A DNA stretch of 59,411 nt from an uncultured Mediterraneibacter sp. (GTDB lineage Bacteria; Bacillota; Clostridia; Lachnospirales; Lachnospiraceae): positions 1 through 59,411 of the forward strand of contig NZ_CAKRGI010000013.1 of assembly GCF_934330165.1 (NCBI RefSeq). The letters run 5' to 3'. Of the stretch, positions 38,049 through 46,626 are shown piece after piece (positions within the stretch are counted from its first letter, which is position 1; every line of letters begins with the position of its first letter). A model generated the notes under the pieces. That model saw nothing but the letters and a program-made list of their open reading frames with translations. It did not search any database and was not told the DNA's origin. The position numbers and the translations under genes were made by a program.

Positions 38049-39392
38049 TTGGAAAAAAATTTAACATCGGGCAGTGTCCTGAGAACGATTATTTATTTTG
38101 CACTGCCATATCTTTTATCTTATTTTTTACAAACGTTATATGGAATGGCCGATCTTTTTATTGTTGGACAGTTTTATGGAGTAGACAGTATCACAGCAGT
38201 CGCAAATGGCAGTCAGGTTATGCATATGCTGACTGTGATCATTGTCGGTCTTGCCATGGGGACAACGGTGGCGATCGGTCGTGCGGTGGGTGGGAGAAGA
38301 CTGGAAGATGCTGCCCATGTGATCGGGAATACGATCACTTTATTTATGATTGTTGCAGTGGTCTTTACAGCCGGGCTTTTATGCTTTGTCCGTCCGATCG
38401 TTCTTCTGATCGGAACACCGGAAGAGGCGATAATGGGAAGTATCCGGTATCTGACGATCTGCTTTATCGGTATTCCCTTCATTACAGCGTACAATATTAT
38501 CAGTTCTATTTTCCGGGGGATGGGAGATTCCAAAAGCCCGATGTATTTTATTGGGGTTGCCTGTATAGGAAATATAGTACTTGATTATTTCTTTATCGGT
38601 GTAATTCAGCTTGGACCGGCGGGAGCTGCACTGGGGACAACGCTGTCCCAGACATTCAGTGTGTTCATTGCCCTGATCTCAATTATGAAAAGAAAGACCG
38701 GGATTCATCTGAAAAAAACTGATTTCCGTCCGGATAAAAAAGTAATGTGGCAGATCTTACGGGTAGGTTTCCCTGTTGCAGTCCAGGACGGCTGTATCCA
38801 GATCGCTTTTATCATCATTACAGTCATTGCAAACCACAGAGGTCTGAATGATGCAGCAGCAGTCGGAATCGTTGAAAAAATGATCAGTGTGATCTTTATC
38901 ATTCCTTCGTCCATGCTGGCGACTGTTTCCACACTTTCTGCACAGAATATCGGGGCAGGGAGGCATGACCGGGCATCACAGACCCTGAAATATGCGACGA
39001 TCATTACTACAGGTTATGGTCTGATCATGACAGGACTGATCGAATTGACCGGGAAGAGTCTGGTTGGATTATTTACTGCTGATACGGTTGTCGTTTTACT
39101 TGGAACGCAATATCTGAGCGGATATGTGATCGACAGTATCTTTGCCGGTGTACATTTCAGTTTTAGTGGATATTTTGCTGCATATGAAAAATCCTATATT
39201 GGATTTATCCATAATATCATTGCCATTGTGCTTATACGTGTACCCGGCTCTTATCTGGCATCAGAAATGTTTCCGGACATGCTGCTCCCGATGGGACTTG
39301 CAGCACCTGCAGGCTCACTGCTGTCTGTACTGATCTGTATCGGAGCATATCTGTGGATGAAGAAAAAAGGAACTTTTAAGAAATGTAAATAA
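38049..39392 (+). CDS. MATE family efflux transporter
   Basis: A 447-residue, twelve-segment membrane protein of the MATE family that exports cationic compounds using sodium or proton gradients. The N-terminal GSVLRTIIYFALPYLLSYFLQ and DLFIVGQFYGVDSITAVANGSQV are typical. It starts with TTG at 38049, supported by GGGGGG about 9 nt upstream; no ATG with a site is near. Substrate unknown. Confidence 0.92.
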   Translation: MEKNLTSGSVLRTIIYFALPYLLSYFLQTLYGMADLFIVGQFYGVDSITAVANGSQVMHMLTVIIVGLAMGTTVAIGRAVGGRRLEDAAHVIGNTITLFMIVAVVFTAGLLCFVRPIVLLIGTPEEAIMGSIRYLTICFIGIPFITAYNIISSIFRGMGDSKSPMYFIGVACIGNIVLDYFFIGVIQLGPAGAALGTTLSQTFSVFIALISIMKRKTGIHLKKTDFRPDKKVMWQILRVGFPVAVQDGCIQIAFIIITVIANHRGLNDAAAVGIVEKMISVIFIIPSSMLATVSTLSAQNIGAGRHDRASQTLKYATIITTGYGLIMTGLIELTGKSLVGLFTADTVVVLLGTQYLSGYVIDSIFAGVHFSFSGYFAAYEKSYIGFIHNIIAIVLIRVPGSYLASEMFPDMLLPMGLAAPAGSLLSVLICIGAYLWMKKKGTFKKCK

Positions 39393-39419
39393 AGATAAAA
39401 CATAAGGTTTTTCAATAAC

Positions 39420-39476
39420 TCAACATAAATTTAACATTCATACACGATTTAACATAGATTTAACATGAACTTGATA
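39420..39476 (+). promoter_or_regulatory. Pho box (PhoP binding repeats) upstream of Na/Pi cotransporter
   Basis: TCAACA (39420), TTAACA (39431), TTAACA (39449), TTAACA (39460) and a weak TTGATA (39471) lie as direct repeats with mostly 11-bp periodicity, the pattern of PhoP tandem sites TT(A/T)ACA in Firmicutes. A TACAAT (39497-39502) with no good -35 follows, as expected of an activated promoter. Confidence 0.75.
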
Positions 39477-39585
39477 CAGAATGCATATGAGTTTTCTACA
39501 ATGCTGTCATAGCGTTGGAGAACAGACGCACAAATAACATTGTAGCAACAAATGCAAACTATCAAAAGATGTGAGAGGAATCGTT

Positions 39586-41271
39586 ATGAATGAAAAACTA
39601 CAGATAGTATTCGGACTTCTTGGGGGTCTGGCAGTCTTCATTTATGGAATGAATATGATGAGTGAATGCCTGCAGAAAGCTGCCGGCGAAAAAATGAAAA
39701 GCATTCTTGCACTCCTGACAAAGAATCCATTGCTCGGAGTACTTGCCGGAGCTGTTACAACTGCAGTACTGCAGAGCAGCAGTGCAACAACGGTGATGGC
39801 AATCGGATTTGTGAGTGCCGGACTGATGAGTCTGCCGCAGGCAATTTCGATTATTTTCGGTGCAAATATCGGAACTACGATGACAGCACAGATCATTGCT
39901 TTTAAGATCAGTGACTATATTTATATTATCATCTTTATTGGATTTATTATTGCTTTTGTAACAAAATCAGAAAAATTAAAAAGTATCGGACAGACAATCT
40001 TTGCGTTCGGACTTCTTTTCCTCGGAATTGAAACCATGGGAGATGTTATGAAACCGCTGGCTTCCAGTCCGGTCTTTACAGACTTGATCGGAAAAGTAGC
40101 TCATATCCCGGTTTTAGGTGTCGGTGTTGGTACGCTGATGACTCTGGTAGTACAGAGCAGCAGTGCAACCATTGCAGTCCTTCAGAATTTTGCTGCACAG
40201 CCGGGTGCGGACGGAGTGACAAGTATTCTTGGCCTTGCCGGTGCGATCCCGATCCTGCTCGGTGATAACATCGGAACTACGATTACGGCACTTCTCGCAA
40301 GTATCGGACAGAGCAAAGATGCAAAAAGAACAGCAGTAGCTCATTGTATTTTTAATATTTCAGGATGCTTTCTTTTTATCTGGTTTGTAAAGCCGTTTGC
40401 AGCACTGATCCAGTATATTTCTCCAAAAGGACCTGAGATCGAAGTGATCTCAAGACAGATTGCAAATACACATACTGTATTTAACATTGCCATGACTCTG
40501 ATCTGGGTCTGCCTGATCAATGTAATGGTCAAAATCGTTATGACGCTGATTCCTGACGGAAAAAGCAAAGAGATCGATCCTGCACGCCCATTATACCTGG
40601 ATGAAAAGATCATCAGCCAGCCGACAGCTGCACTGCAGCTGGTTGCAAAAGAGATTCTTCATTTAAGCGATATGGTAAAAGAAGCAGTGAAAGATACGAT
40701 TTCCATCGTAAAGACGGAAGAAATCACCCGTATGAATGCACTTACAGAAAAAGGGAATCAGATCAAGACACTGGCAGACCGGATCACAGAATATCTTGCC
40801 CTGCTCTTTTCTTCAGGAACTATGACGGAGCAGCAGGCATCTCAGACTGCCAGTCTGATGTATGTTTTAAGTGATGTAGAGCGTATGGGAACCTTAAGCG
40901 TTGAAATTGCCGGATGTATACAGGAAAAGACAGATCATCAATACAACTATACAGAAGAGGCAATGGACGAGCTGCAAAAGAGTCTGAAAACCCTTGAAAA
41001 GATGTTTGATGATTCGATGAAAGCATTACAGAACCGTGACTCCGTGCAGGTCGAAAAGCTGATCAGGCGGAAGGATAAGATCATGGATCTGGATATTAAA
41101 ATGCGAAAAGCTCATATCCAGCGTGTAAATAAAGGAAAATGTAAATCGAGTATGACAGCACCATTTACCAATATTCTTCATCTGATCGACCGTATGGGCA
41201 ACAGTTGCGTAAATCTTGCAGATGTGGCAACGAATGAGATCAGCCTCGAGTATTTTATGGTACAGCATTAG
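39586..41271 (+). CDS. Na/Pi cotransporter family protein with PhoU-like domain
   Basis: A 561-residue sodium-dependent phosphate importer of the NptA/PNaS group. Two copies of the QSSSATT motif (LQSSSATTVMAIGF and VQSSSATIAVL) mark the inverted repeats of the transport domain (about 1-330). The C-terminal half (about 345-550) is helical and PhoU-like (QLVAKEILHLSDMVKEAV). The start 39586 has AGAGGA upstream. A Pho box sits at 39420-39476, so expression under phosphate limitation is expected. Confidence 0.93.
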   Translation: MNEKLQIVFGLLGGLAVFIYGMNMMSECLQKAAGEKMKSILALLTKNPLLGVLAGAVTTAVLQSSSATTVMAIGFVSAGLMSLPQAISIIFGANIGTTMTAQIIAFKISDYIYIIIFIGFIIAFVTKSEKLKSIGQTIFAFGLLFLGIETMGDVMKPLASSPVFTDLIGKVAHIPVLGVGVGTLMTLVVQSSSATIAVLQNFAAQPGADGVTSILGLAGAIPILLGDNIGTTITALLASIGQSKDAKRTAVAHCIFNISGCFLFIWFVKPFAALIQYISPKGPEIEVISRQIANTHTVFNIAMTLIWVCLINVMVKIVMTLIPDGKSKEIDPARPLYLDEKIISQPTAALQLVAKEILHLSDMVKEAVKDTISIVKTEEITRMNALTEKGNQIKTLADRITEYLALLFSSGTMTEQQASQTASLMYVLSDVERMGTLSVEIAGCIQEKTDHQYNYTEEAMDELQKSLKTLEKMFDDSMKALQNRDSVQVEKLIRRKDKIMDLDIKMRKAHIQRVNKGKCKSSMTAPFTNILHLIDRMGNSCVNLADVATNEISLEYFMVQH

Positions 41272-41293
41272 AAAAATAAAGAGCAGTATTGAT

Positions 41294-41305
41294 GAACATT
41301 TGTTC
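41294..41305. promoter_or_regulatory. LexA (SOS) box 1
   Basis: GAACATTTGTTC is a perfect GAAC-N4-GTTC palindrome, the core of the Firmicutes LexA/DinR site. It lies 11 bp upstream of the -35 box of the radical SAM gene. Confidence 0.75.
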
Positions 41306-41315
41306 TAAAAATGAC

Positions 41316-41344
41316 TTGCATTGCGAAACGTATGTTTGTATAAT
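41316..41344 (+). promoter_or_regulatory. Promoter of the radical SAM repair operon
   Basis: TTGCAT (41316-41321) and TATAAT (41339-41344) with a 17-bp spacer. The expected start point falls at about 41351, the A of the ATG. Confidence 0.75.
41326..41337. promoter_or_regulatory. LexA-like box 2 between -35 and -10
   Basis: AAACGTATGTTT is a palindrome that differs from GAAC-N4-GTTC by one base in each half. It fills the promoter spacer. Confidence 0.5.
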
Positions 41345-41350
41345 AAGACT

Positions 41351-42895
41351 ATGATTACAGAATTTATAAATAGCAATTATACAATTCAGGAAAAACTGCA
41401 GATTCTCGCAGATGCAGCCAAATATGATGTCGCATGCACATCCAGCAGTTCAAGCCGTCGGGGAAAGAAAGGAGAACTCGGCAATGCTGAAGCATGTGGC
41501 ATCTGTCATAGTTTTGCGGCAGACGGAAGATGTATTTCCCTGCTCAAGATCCTGATGACGAATCATTGTGCTTATGACTGCAAGTACTGCATCAATCGTG
41601 CCAGTAACGATGTCAAAAGAGCAACCTTTACACCGGAAGAGATCTGTGAACTGACTGTAGAATTTTATAAGCGGAATTATATTGAGGGACTGTTCCTGAG
41701 TTCCGGCGTCCTGAAGAATCCTTCTTATACGATGGAGAAAATGTGTGAGACGTTGTTATTGCTGCGGACAAAGTACCATTTTAATGGTTATATCCATGTA
41801 AAGACGATTCCTGGTGCTTCTGATGAACTGCTCGCAGCAGCCGGTTATCTTGCAGACCGTATCAGTGTGAATTTAGAACTGCCTACAGAAGCAGGACTTC
41901 GCACACTGGCACCCAACAAAACGATGCAGACCATTCTGAATCCCATGGGAAAAGTGCAAAATACGATCGCATCTCACCGGATGGCAGCCGGCAAGACAGC
42001 TCATATGGAACGAAGTCTCGGAAACCGATATTTAGATCACGGGATTTTTTCGGCAGATTCCAGGCGGAGATTCAGAAAAAGCCTGAGTATGGGGGATGCG
42101 GCTTCAGAAGAAAGCCCTCTGATTTCGCTGTCGGAAAATGAGTCATCTTTCTCGTTGGAGAACGGAAAGAGACCAGCATCAGAGTATGTGCTGGGATGGG
42201 AGAATGCCTCCCAGCTGGCACCACGGGATATGTCAAAGTTAAAGCGTAGCTTTGCTCCGGCAGGTCAGAGTACCCAGATGATCATAGGAGCTGCCGGTGA
42301 AAGCGATTATACACTGTTGCAGACAACGCAGGCTCTTTATCAGGGGTTTGATCTGAAGCGTGTTTTTTATTCAGCATACATCCCGTTAAATGAGGAGGCA
42401 GTATTACCGCAGATTGGTACACCTCCTCCTCTTCTGCGTGAACACCGGTTATATCAGGCAGACTGGCTTCTCCGGTTTTACGGATTCCAGGCAGGAGAAC
42501 TGTTGTCCCCGGAAAAGCCGGATTTTAATGAACTGGTAGATCCAAAGTGTGACTGGGCATTGCGGAATCTGGATCAATTCCCTGTGGAAGTGGAGACTGC
42601 AGACTATGCCGTCCTGCTTCGTGTTCCCGGGATCGGTCCAAAGTCAGCCGTTCGGATCGTAAATGCAAGACGCTATGGAAGACTGGATTTTCCCAGCTTA
42701 AAGAAGATGGGAGTAGTATTGAAAAGAGCCCATTATTTTATTACCTGCCAGGGAAAGCAGATGTACCATACTCCGATTGAAGAAAATTATATCATCCGGC
42801 AACTGGTTCATACAGATAAAAAAGAATTGTGGGAGACTGAGCATGCCAATGAATCATTTTCACAGATGACTCTGGCAGATTTTGGAATCCGATAG
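41351..42895 (+). CDS. Putative DNA modification/repair radical SAM protein (TIGR03916-like)
   Basis: A 514-residue radical SAM enzyme of a group suspected of DNA modification or repair. The cluster motif CAYDCKYC has cysteines at about residues 73, 77 and 80. FAPAGQSTQMIIGA marks the core's later half. The C-terminus has a helix-hairpin-helix DNA-binding motif (LLRVPGIGPKSAVRIVNAR, about 425-445). A Ser/Arg-rich insert (about 205-295) makes it longer than usual. It is paired, as expected, with the TIGR03915-type gene directly downstream. ATG 41351 coincides with the predicted transcription start, so the mRNA may be leaderless. LexA boxes precede it. Confidence 0.88.
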   Translation: MITEFINSNYTIQEKLQILADAAKYDVACTSSSSSRRGKKGELGNAEACGICHSFAADGRCISLLKILMTNHCAYDCKYCINRASNDVKRATFTPEEICELTVEFYKRNYIEGLFLSSGVLKNPSYTMEKMCETLLLLRTKYHFNGYIHVKTIPGASDELLAAAGYLADRISVNLELPTEAGLRTLAPNKTMQTILNPMGKVQNTIASHRMAAGKTAHMERSLGNRYLDHGIFSADSRRRFRKSLSMGDAASEESPLISLSENESSFSLENGKRPASEYVLGWENASQLAPRDMSKLKRSFAPAGQSTQMIIGAAGESDYTLLQTTQALYQGFDLKRVFYSAYIPLNEEAVLPQIGTPPPLLREHRLYQADWLLRFYGFQAGELLSPEKPDFNELVDPKCDWALRNLDQFPVEVETADYAVLLRVPGIGPKSAVRIVNARRYGRLDFPSLKKMGVVLKRAHYFITCQGKQMYHTPIEENYIIRQLVHTDKKELWETEHANESFSQMTLADFGIR

Positions 42896-42907
42896 GAGCA
42901 GAAGATT

Positions 42908-43672
42908 ATGAAAATATATACTTGCAAAGACCGGCTTGAAGATATTCTGACCTGTATTTATGATGCATGGTCAGCGGCACTGCAGGTTGGACACGATCAG
43001 ATACAGTTAAGAAAAGAACCGGTATTTCAGCAGACGATCTTTGATGAATATATCCATGTGGATAGAGATGCTTCCAAAGCAGAAAAAGTGATTCGGTCGA
43101 TCCGCAGGGATATCTCGGATGAAGCCTATCTGTATGTGTATTATGCATCATTATCTGCTGAGGAAGATGCACTTCAGGCAATTTATCAGTTCCTGCGGAT
43201 CGGATTTGCCACAGGAAGCAGTGTACTGGAGCAATATGCGAATCCACCTGTGATGCGGATCGTAGAGCTGCGGAGAAAAGTTGGAAATGAATGTCATCAT
43301 TTTCGGGAGTTTGCACGATTTGAGTCTTTAAATGGAAGTGTTTACGTCAGCCATTTAGAGCCGAAAAGCGATGTGATCATGCTGGTTGGCAGACATTTTG
43401 CTGATCGTATGCCCTCAGAACACTGGATGATCATTGACGATAAACGGAAGATTGCATGTATCCATCCGAAAGACGGGACAAATTACCTGCGTTATCTGAC
43501 AGATGAAGAATTCGATACACTGCGAAAGACAGAAGAATGTACCGATACATATACCGATCTCTGGAAAACCTTTTTTCATGCGGTCGGCATCAGAGAAAGA
43601 GAAAATTATATCTGTCAGAGAAACCTGTTCCCGAAGTGGAAACGAAAGCATGCGGTGGAGTTCAGAGAATAA
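42908..43672 (+). CDS. TIGR03915/DUF4130-type DNA metabolism protein
   Basis: A 254-residue protein that normally accompanies the upstream radical SAM protein and in other genomes is fused to a uracil-DNA glycosylase-like domain. Typical parts are YDAWSAALQVG near the start, FQQTIFDEYIHVDRD, and FARFESLNGSVYVSHLEPKSDVI toward the middle. The glycosylase-like domain is missing here. The radical SAM gene ends 12 bp before it. Molecular activity is unknown. Confidence 0.87.
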   Translation: MKIYTCKDRLEDILTCIYDAWSAALQVGHDQIQLRKEPVFQQTIFDEYIHVDRDASKAEKVIRSIRRDISDEAYLYVYYASLSAEEDALQAIYQFLRIGFATGSSVLEQYANPPVMRIVELRRKVGNECHHFREFARFESLNGSVYVSHLEPKSDVIMLVGRHFADRMPSEHWMIIDDKRKIACIHPKDGTNYLRYLTDEEFDTLRKTEECTDTYTDLWKTFFHAVGIRERENYICQRNLFPKWKRKHAVEFRE

Positions 43673-43699
43673 TTGAACCAAAGATAAGGGAGGAATAGC

Positions 43700-44095
43700 A
43701 TGAAGACCGTCAGAGTAGTAGCAGGAATTATTATCGAAGATGGTAAAGTTTTCGCAACGCAGCGTGGATATGGAGAATTTAAAGACGGATGGGAATTTCC
43801 AGGTGGAAAGATTGAGCAAGGTGAGACACCGGAAGAAGCAGTTGTAAGAGAAATTATGGAAGAACTGGATACAGAAGTCGAAGTGAAAGAATTATTCGAT
43901 ACGGTAGAGTATGATTATCCAAAGTTTCATTTATCAATGGACTGCTTTGTCTGTAAGATCAAAAAAGGAACTCTTGTACTGAAGGAGCATGAGGCAGCAA
44001 AATGGCTGACGAAAGAGACTTTGCATACGGTGAACTGGCTTCCTGCAGATTATGGACTGGTGGAAAAACTCAGAGAGATGCTCAGTTTACAGTAG
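43700..44095 (+). CDS. Nudix hydrolase, MutT/8-oxo-dGTPase-like
   Basis: A 131-residue Nudix protein predicted to remove damaged or non-canonical nucleoside triphosphates. The Nudix box is GKIEQGETPEEAVVREIMEELD, with the usual glycine of the last part replaced by Asp, a change common in this subgroup. FPGGK precedes it and the start VRVVAGIIIEDGKVFATQRGYG is standard. AGGGAGG precedes the ATG. It sits 27 bp after the TIGR03915 gene, consistent with a repair operon. Confidence 0.9.
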   Translation: MKTVRVVAGIIIEDGKVFATQRGYGEFKDGWEFPGGKIEQGETPEEAVVREIMEELDTEVEVKELFDTVEYDYPKFHLSMDCFVCKIKKGTLVLKEHEAAKWLTKETLHTVNWLPADYGLVEKLREMLSLQ

Positions 44096-44156
44096 AAGAA
44101 AAATATTTTTTACAAAGGGATAGAAAATCTGATTTTTTATGGAGGTGTGAAATAAT

Positions 44157-44489
44157 ATGGCAAAACTGGAAAGAAGCATCAATGGGAATATGAATGAGTT
44201 ACTCAACAGGATTGAATCGGGGATCTTAAATGGTAGTATGTCTGCATCTTTGGAAGATGCCAGCGATTTTGAAAGTGGCACTGCCAGATGCAGCGTAAGA
44301 GTATTTGAACGGTACAGTTATGCAGGAAGTAACAGAGTCAGCCTGAGTGTCACACTTTTTCAAAATGGAGACGAGCCAATTCAGCTTTCGGCTATCACTG
44401 CCGGTGGAAGTCAGGCAGTATTTTTCAAGATCAATACTTTAGGCGAGGAAGCATTTTTAGAGAAACTGATTAAACTGTTAGATGAGTAA
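44157..44489 (+). CDS. DUF6054 family protein
   Basis: A 110-residue protein of a family of unknown function seen in Clostridia. The N-terminus MAKLERSINGNMNELLNRIE and the core CSVRVFERYSYAGSNRVSLSVTL match. GGAGGTG precedes the ATG. It is the last gene before a terminator and is probably on the same transcript as the Nudix gene, although the 61-bp gap allows independent expression. Confidence 0.75.
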   Translation: MAKLERSINGNMNELLNRIESGILNGSMSASLEDASDFESGTARCSVRVFERYSYAGSNRVSLSVTLFQNGDEPIQLSAITAGGSQAVFFKINTLGEEAFLEKLIKLLDE

Positions 44490-44580
44490 TTATAAATAAT
44501 AGGATTTATAGTAAAATGACTTCTTTTCTGCACTTTCACTTAGTTTGGTAGAGGGTTCAAACTTTTATGTGACAACCAGG

Positions 44581-44617
44581 AGAACAGTTCGAGTGTATAT
44601 ATCGGCTGTTCTTTTTT
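44581..44617 (+). terminator. Terminator closing the radical SAM/Nudix/DUF6054 unit
   Basis: AGAACAG (44581-44587) pairs with CTGTTCT (44606-44612), with an inner CGA/TCG, and six T follow. Confidence 0.75.
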
Positions 44618-44648
44618 ATTTTTAAGCGTTAAAGCGGTGAGATTTTTC

Positions 44649-44677
44649 TTGTGTACAGTGGAACATGGGAGTATAAT
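44649..44677 (+). promoter_or_regulatory. Promoter of the riboswitch-controlled signalling cluster
   Basis: TTGTGT (44649-44654) and a perfect TATAAT (44672-44677) with a 17-bp spacer. Transcription would start near 44684, about 27 nt before the riboswitch aptamer. Confidence 0.65.
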
Positions 44678-44710
44678 AACATCAATATTTTTGCATAAGT
44701 TTAAAAGCTT

Positions 44711-44786
44711 TAAAAAGATGATCGGCAATCCAGATGAAAGTCTGGGATGCAAAGCTACAGAGCCTTTAAAATGGCAGCCATTTTTA
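44711..44786 (+). ncRNA. c-di-GMP-I (GEMM-I) riboswitch
   Basis: The conserved GEMM-I parts appear in order: CGGCAATCC, a stem CCAGAT/GTCTGG capped by a GAAA tetraloop (44736-44739), GGGATGCAAAGC, then GCC-(8 nt)-GGCAGCC for the receptor arm. An A/U-rich closing helix pairs TAAAAA (44711-44716) with TTTTTA (44781-44786). The downstream sequence 44818-44827, which holds the ribosome binding site, is complementary to 44763-44771 in the receptor arm with one bulge, so an ON switch acting on translation is possible. No terminator follows. Confidence 0.75.
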
Positions 44787-44840
44787 CGGTGTTATTTCAT
44801 AGACGTAACTATAATAATTTTATAAGGAAGAGAAAAAAAT

Positions 44841-46613
44841 ATGAAAATCAAAAAAGTGCAAAGTGTATGTCTTATTTTGGCATGTGCAGCAGCAACGGGA
44901 CTTATAGGGTGTGGGAAAGCAAATGACACACCAAAGAAGCACGAAGCAATTACTTTTATGGCTCCTTATATGGATGTGGACAGCTTTATAGAAGAGGTGC
45001 ATAAAACCTATCCGGAGATTGAGATTGAAGTAGTCCCGTACAGTGGAGCAAATACAACGGTGTATCTGAATACAATACTGGAGGAAAATGATCTGCCGGA
45101 TATCTGTACACTTTCCCTTTATGATCCGGAACTGCAGGATCTCAGTGACAGGATGCTGGATCTTTCAGGATATGCTTTCACAGATAATTATGTAGAATCA
45201 CGTCTGAAAGAGGTATCAGAAGATGGGGCAATCTATATGCTTCCGTCTGCATATAATTGTTTTGGAATTACCTATAATAAGACATTATTAGAAAAACATG
45301 GTTGGACACTTCCACAGACTTTTCAGGAACTTGAGCGGCTTGCGAAGGAAGCAGAGGAAGCCGGGGTTCAGTTATGCCTGCCTCAGATTCAGTATCCGGG
45401 ATACGGGTTCCAGTATTTATGCAATATTGCAGATACCGGATTTTTAAGCTCTCTGGATGGAAGACAGTGGCGGAAGGATTATCTGTCAGGGAAAGCAAAT
45501 GTCAGTGATACAAAGGGCATGATGGACAGCATGGAATATATCCGAAAATGGAAAGACCTTGGTATGCTTGACGGCAGCAACAGCGATCCAATCGATGATG
45601 CAGTGACAAGAGATGATTTTATCAAGGGAAATACGCTGTTTATGCTCGGATCCCAGAATGGCATCACAGATTCAGATGCTACAACAGATGAATTTGGACT
45701 GATGCCGTATCTGTCAGAAGATGGAAGAAAGAATGTCTACATATTGTCGGTGGGTCGTTATTATGGGCTGAATAAAAAGTTAGAAGACGATCCGCAGAAA
45801 CTTGAAGATGCGTTGAAGGTAATGGAGGTGCTGTCTACGGTGGAAGGAACATCTTCCCTTTATCCAGAGACATCCTTAAAAGCCAGTCTCCTTCCATTTA
45901 AGGATGCAAAGGCAGATGATACCTATTATGGTGATATTGCAGACGCAATCAATGCAGGAAATACTGCACCTCTTATTTATTCAGGATGGGAAAATACACT
46001 TGTCACTACAGGAACAAAAATGCTGGAGTATATGCAGGATAAAGCAACCATAGAAGACGTAGTAAGGCAGCTGGAGGATGATCAGGATAGCGTGGTAAAT
46101 AATAAACCGGAAGTTATTACCACAACAACGGAAGTCATTTCGCAGGAAAATTGTGCAAAGCTGGTAGGCAGATGTTTTGCAGAGGCAACCGACAGTGATC
46201 TGGCACTTGTTTCCCTGGGAACATGGATCAGTGGCAACGGGCTGAATCAGAACAATGACTGCGTAAGTTCAAAGATGTATGCAAAAGATATTACAGTGGA
46301 TGATCTCAGTGCACTGATTCCCACAGGCTGGACACGGACAATTCAGACACTCAGTTTAACAGGAAAACAGATAAGAGACTTATATAAAGAGGGATATGAT
46401 GCAGTCAGTACAGGAAACAATTACCCTTATGTGTTGGTAAGTCCGATGGAACTGGAAGATGAGAAGACTTATCAGGTTGCAATTTCCGGAATCAGCGAAA
46501 AACTTGCTTCGGAAGTGGAAGTAACAGACAGTGGGGTTGTAGGGCTGGATGCAGCAAAAGAGTTTTTTGGGCAATTTAAGACTTTAAGTGAAGCAGACGC
46601 TGAATGGAAATAA
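44841..46613 (+). CDS. Lipoprotein: sugar-type binding domain fused to 5'-nucleotidase C-terminal domain
   Basis: A 590-residue exported lipoprotein. The signal peptide ends at the lipobox LIGC. Residues about 35-400 form a family 1 extracellular solute-binding fold (FMAPYMDVDSFIEEV, LPDICTLSLYDPEL, LPSAYNCFGITYNKTLLEKHGW). Residues about 425-575 resemble the C-terminal substrate-binding domain of 5'-nucleotidases (NCAKLVGRCFAEATDSDLALVS, TLSLTGKQIRDLYKEGYD, YPYVLVSP). The metallophosphatase domain is absent, so it is not a nucleotidase. No ABC permease is encoded near; the next gene is a hybrid kinase 13 bp downstream, so a sensory role is likely. It sits behind a GEMM-I riboswitch. Confidence 0.85.
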   Translation: MKIKKVQSVCLILACAAATGLIGCGKANDTPKKHEAITFMAPYMDVDSFIEEVHKTYPEIEIEVVPYSGANTTVYLNTILEENDLPDICTLSLYDPELQDLSDRMLDLSGYAFTDNYVESRLKEVSEDGAIYMLPSAYNCFGITYNKTLLEKHGWTLPQTFQELERLAKEAEEAGVQLCLPQIQYPGYGFQYLCNIADTGFLSSLDGRQWRKDYLSGKANVSDTKGMMDSMEYIRKWKDLGMLDGSNSDPIDDAVTRDDFIKGNTLFMLGSQNGITDSDATTDEFGLMPYLSEDGRKNVYILSVGRYYGLNKKLEDDPQKLEDALKVMEVLSTVEGTSSLYPETSLKASLLPFKDAKADDTYYGDIADAINAGNTAPLIYSGWENTLVTTGTKMLEYMQDKATIEDVVRQLEDDQDSVVNNKPEVITTTTEVISQENCAKLVGRCFAEATDSDLALVSLGTWISGNGLNQNNDCVSSKMYAKDITVDDLSALIPTGWTRTIQTLSLTGKQIRDLYKEGYDAVSTGNNYPYVLVSPMELEDEKTYQVAISGISEKLASEVEVTDSGVVGLDAAKEFFGQFKTLSEADAEWK

Positions 46614-46626
46614 GCGGAGGGGAAGG

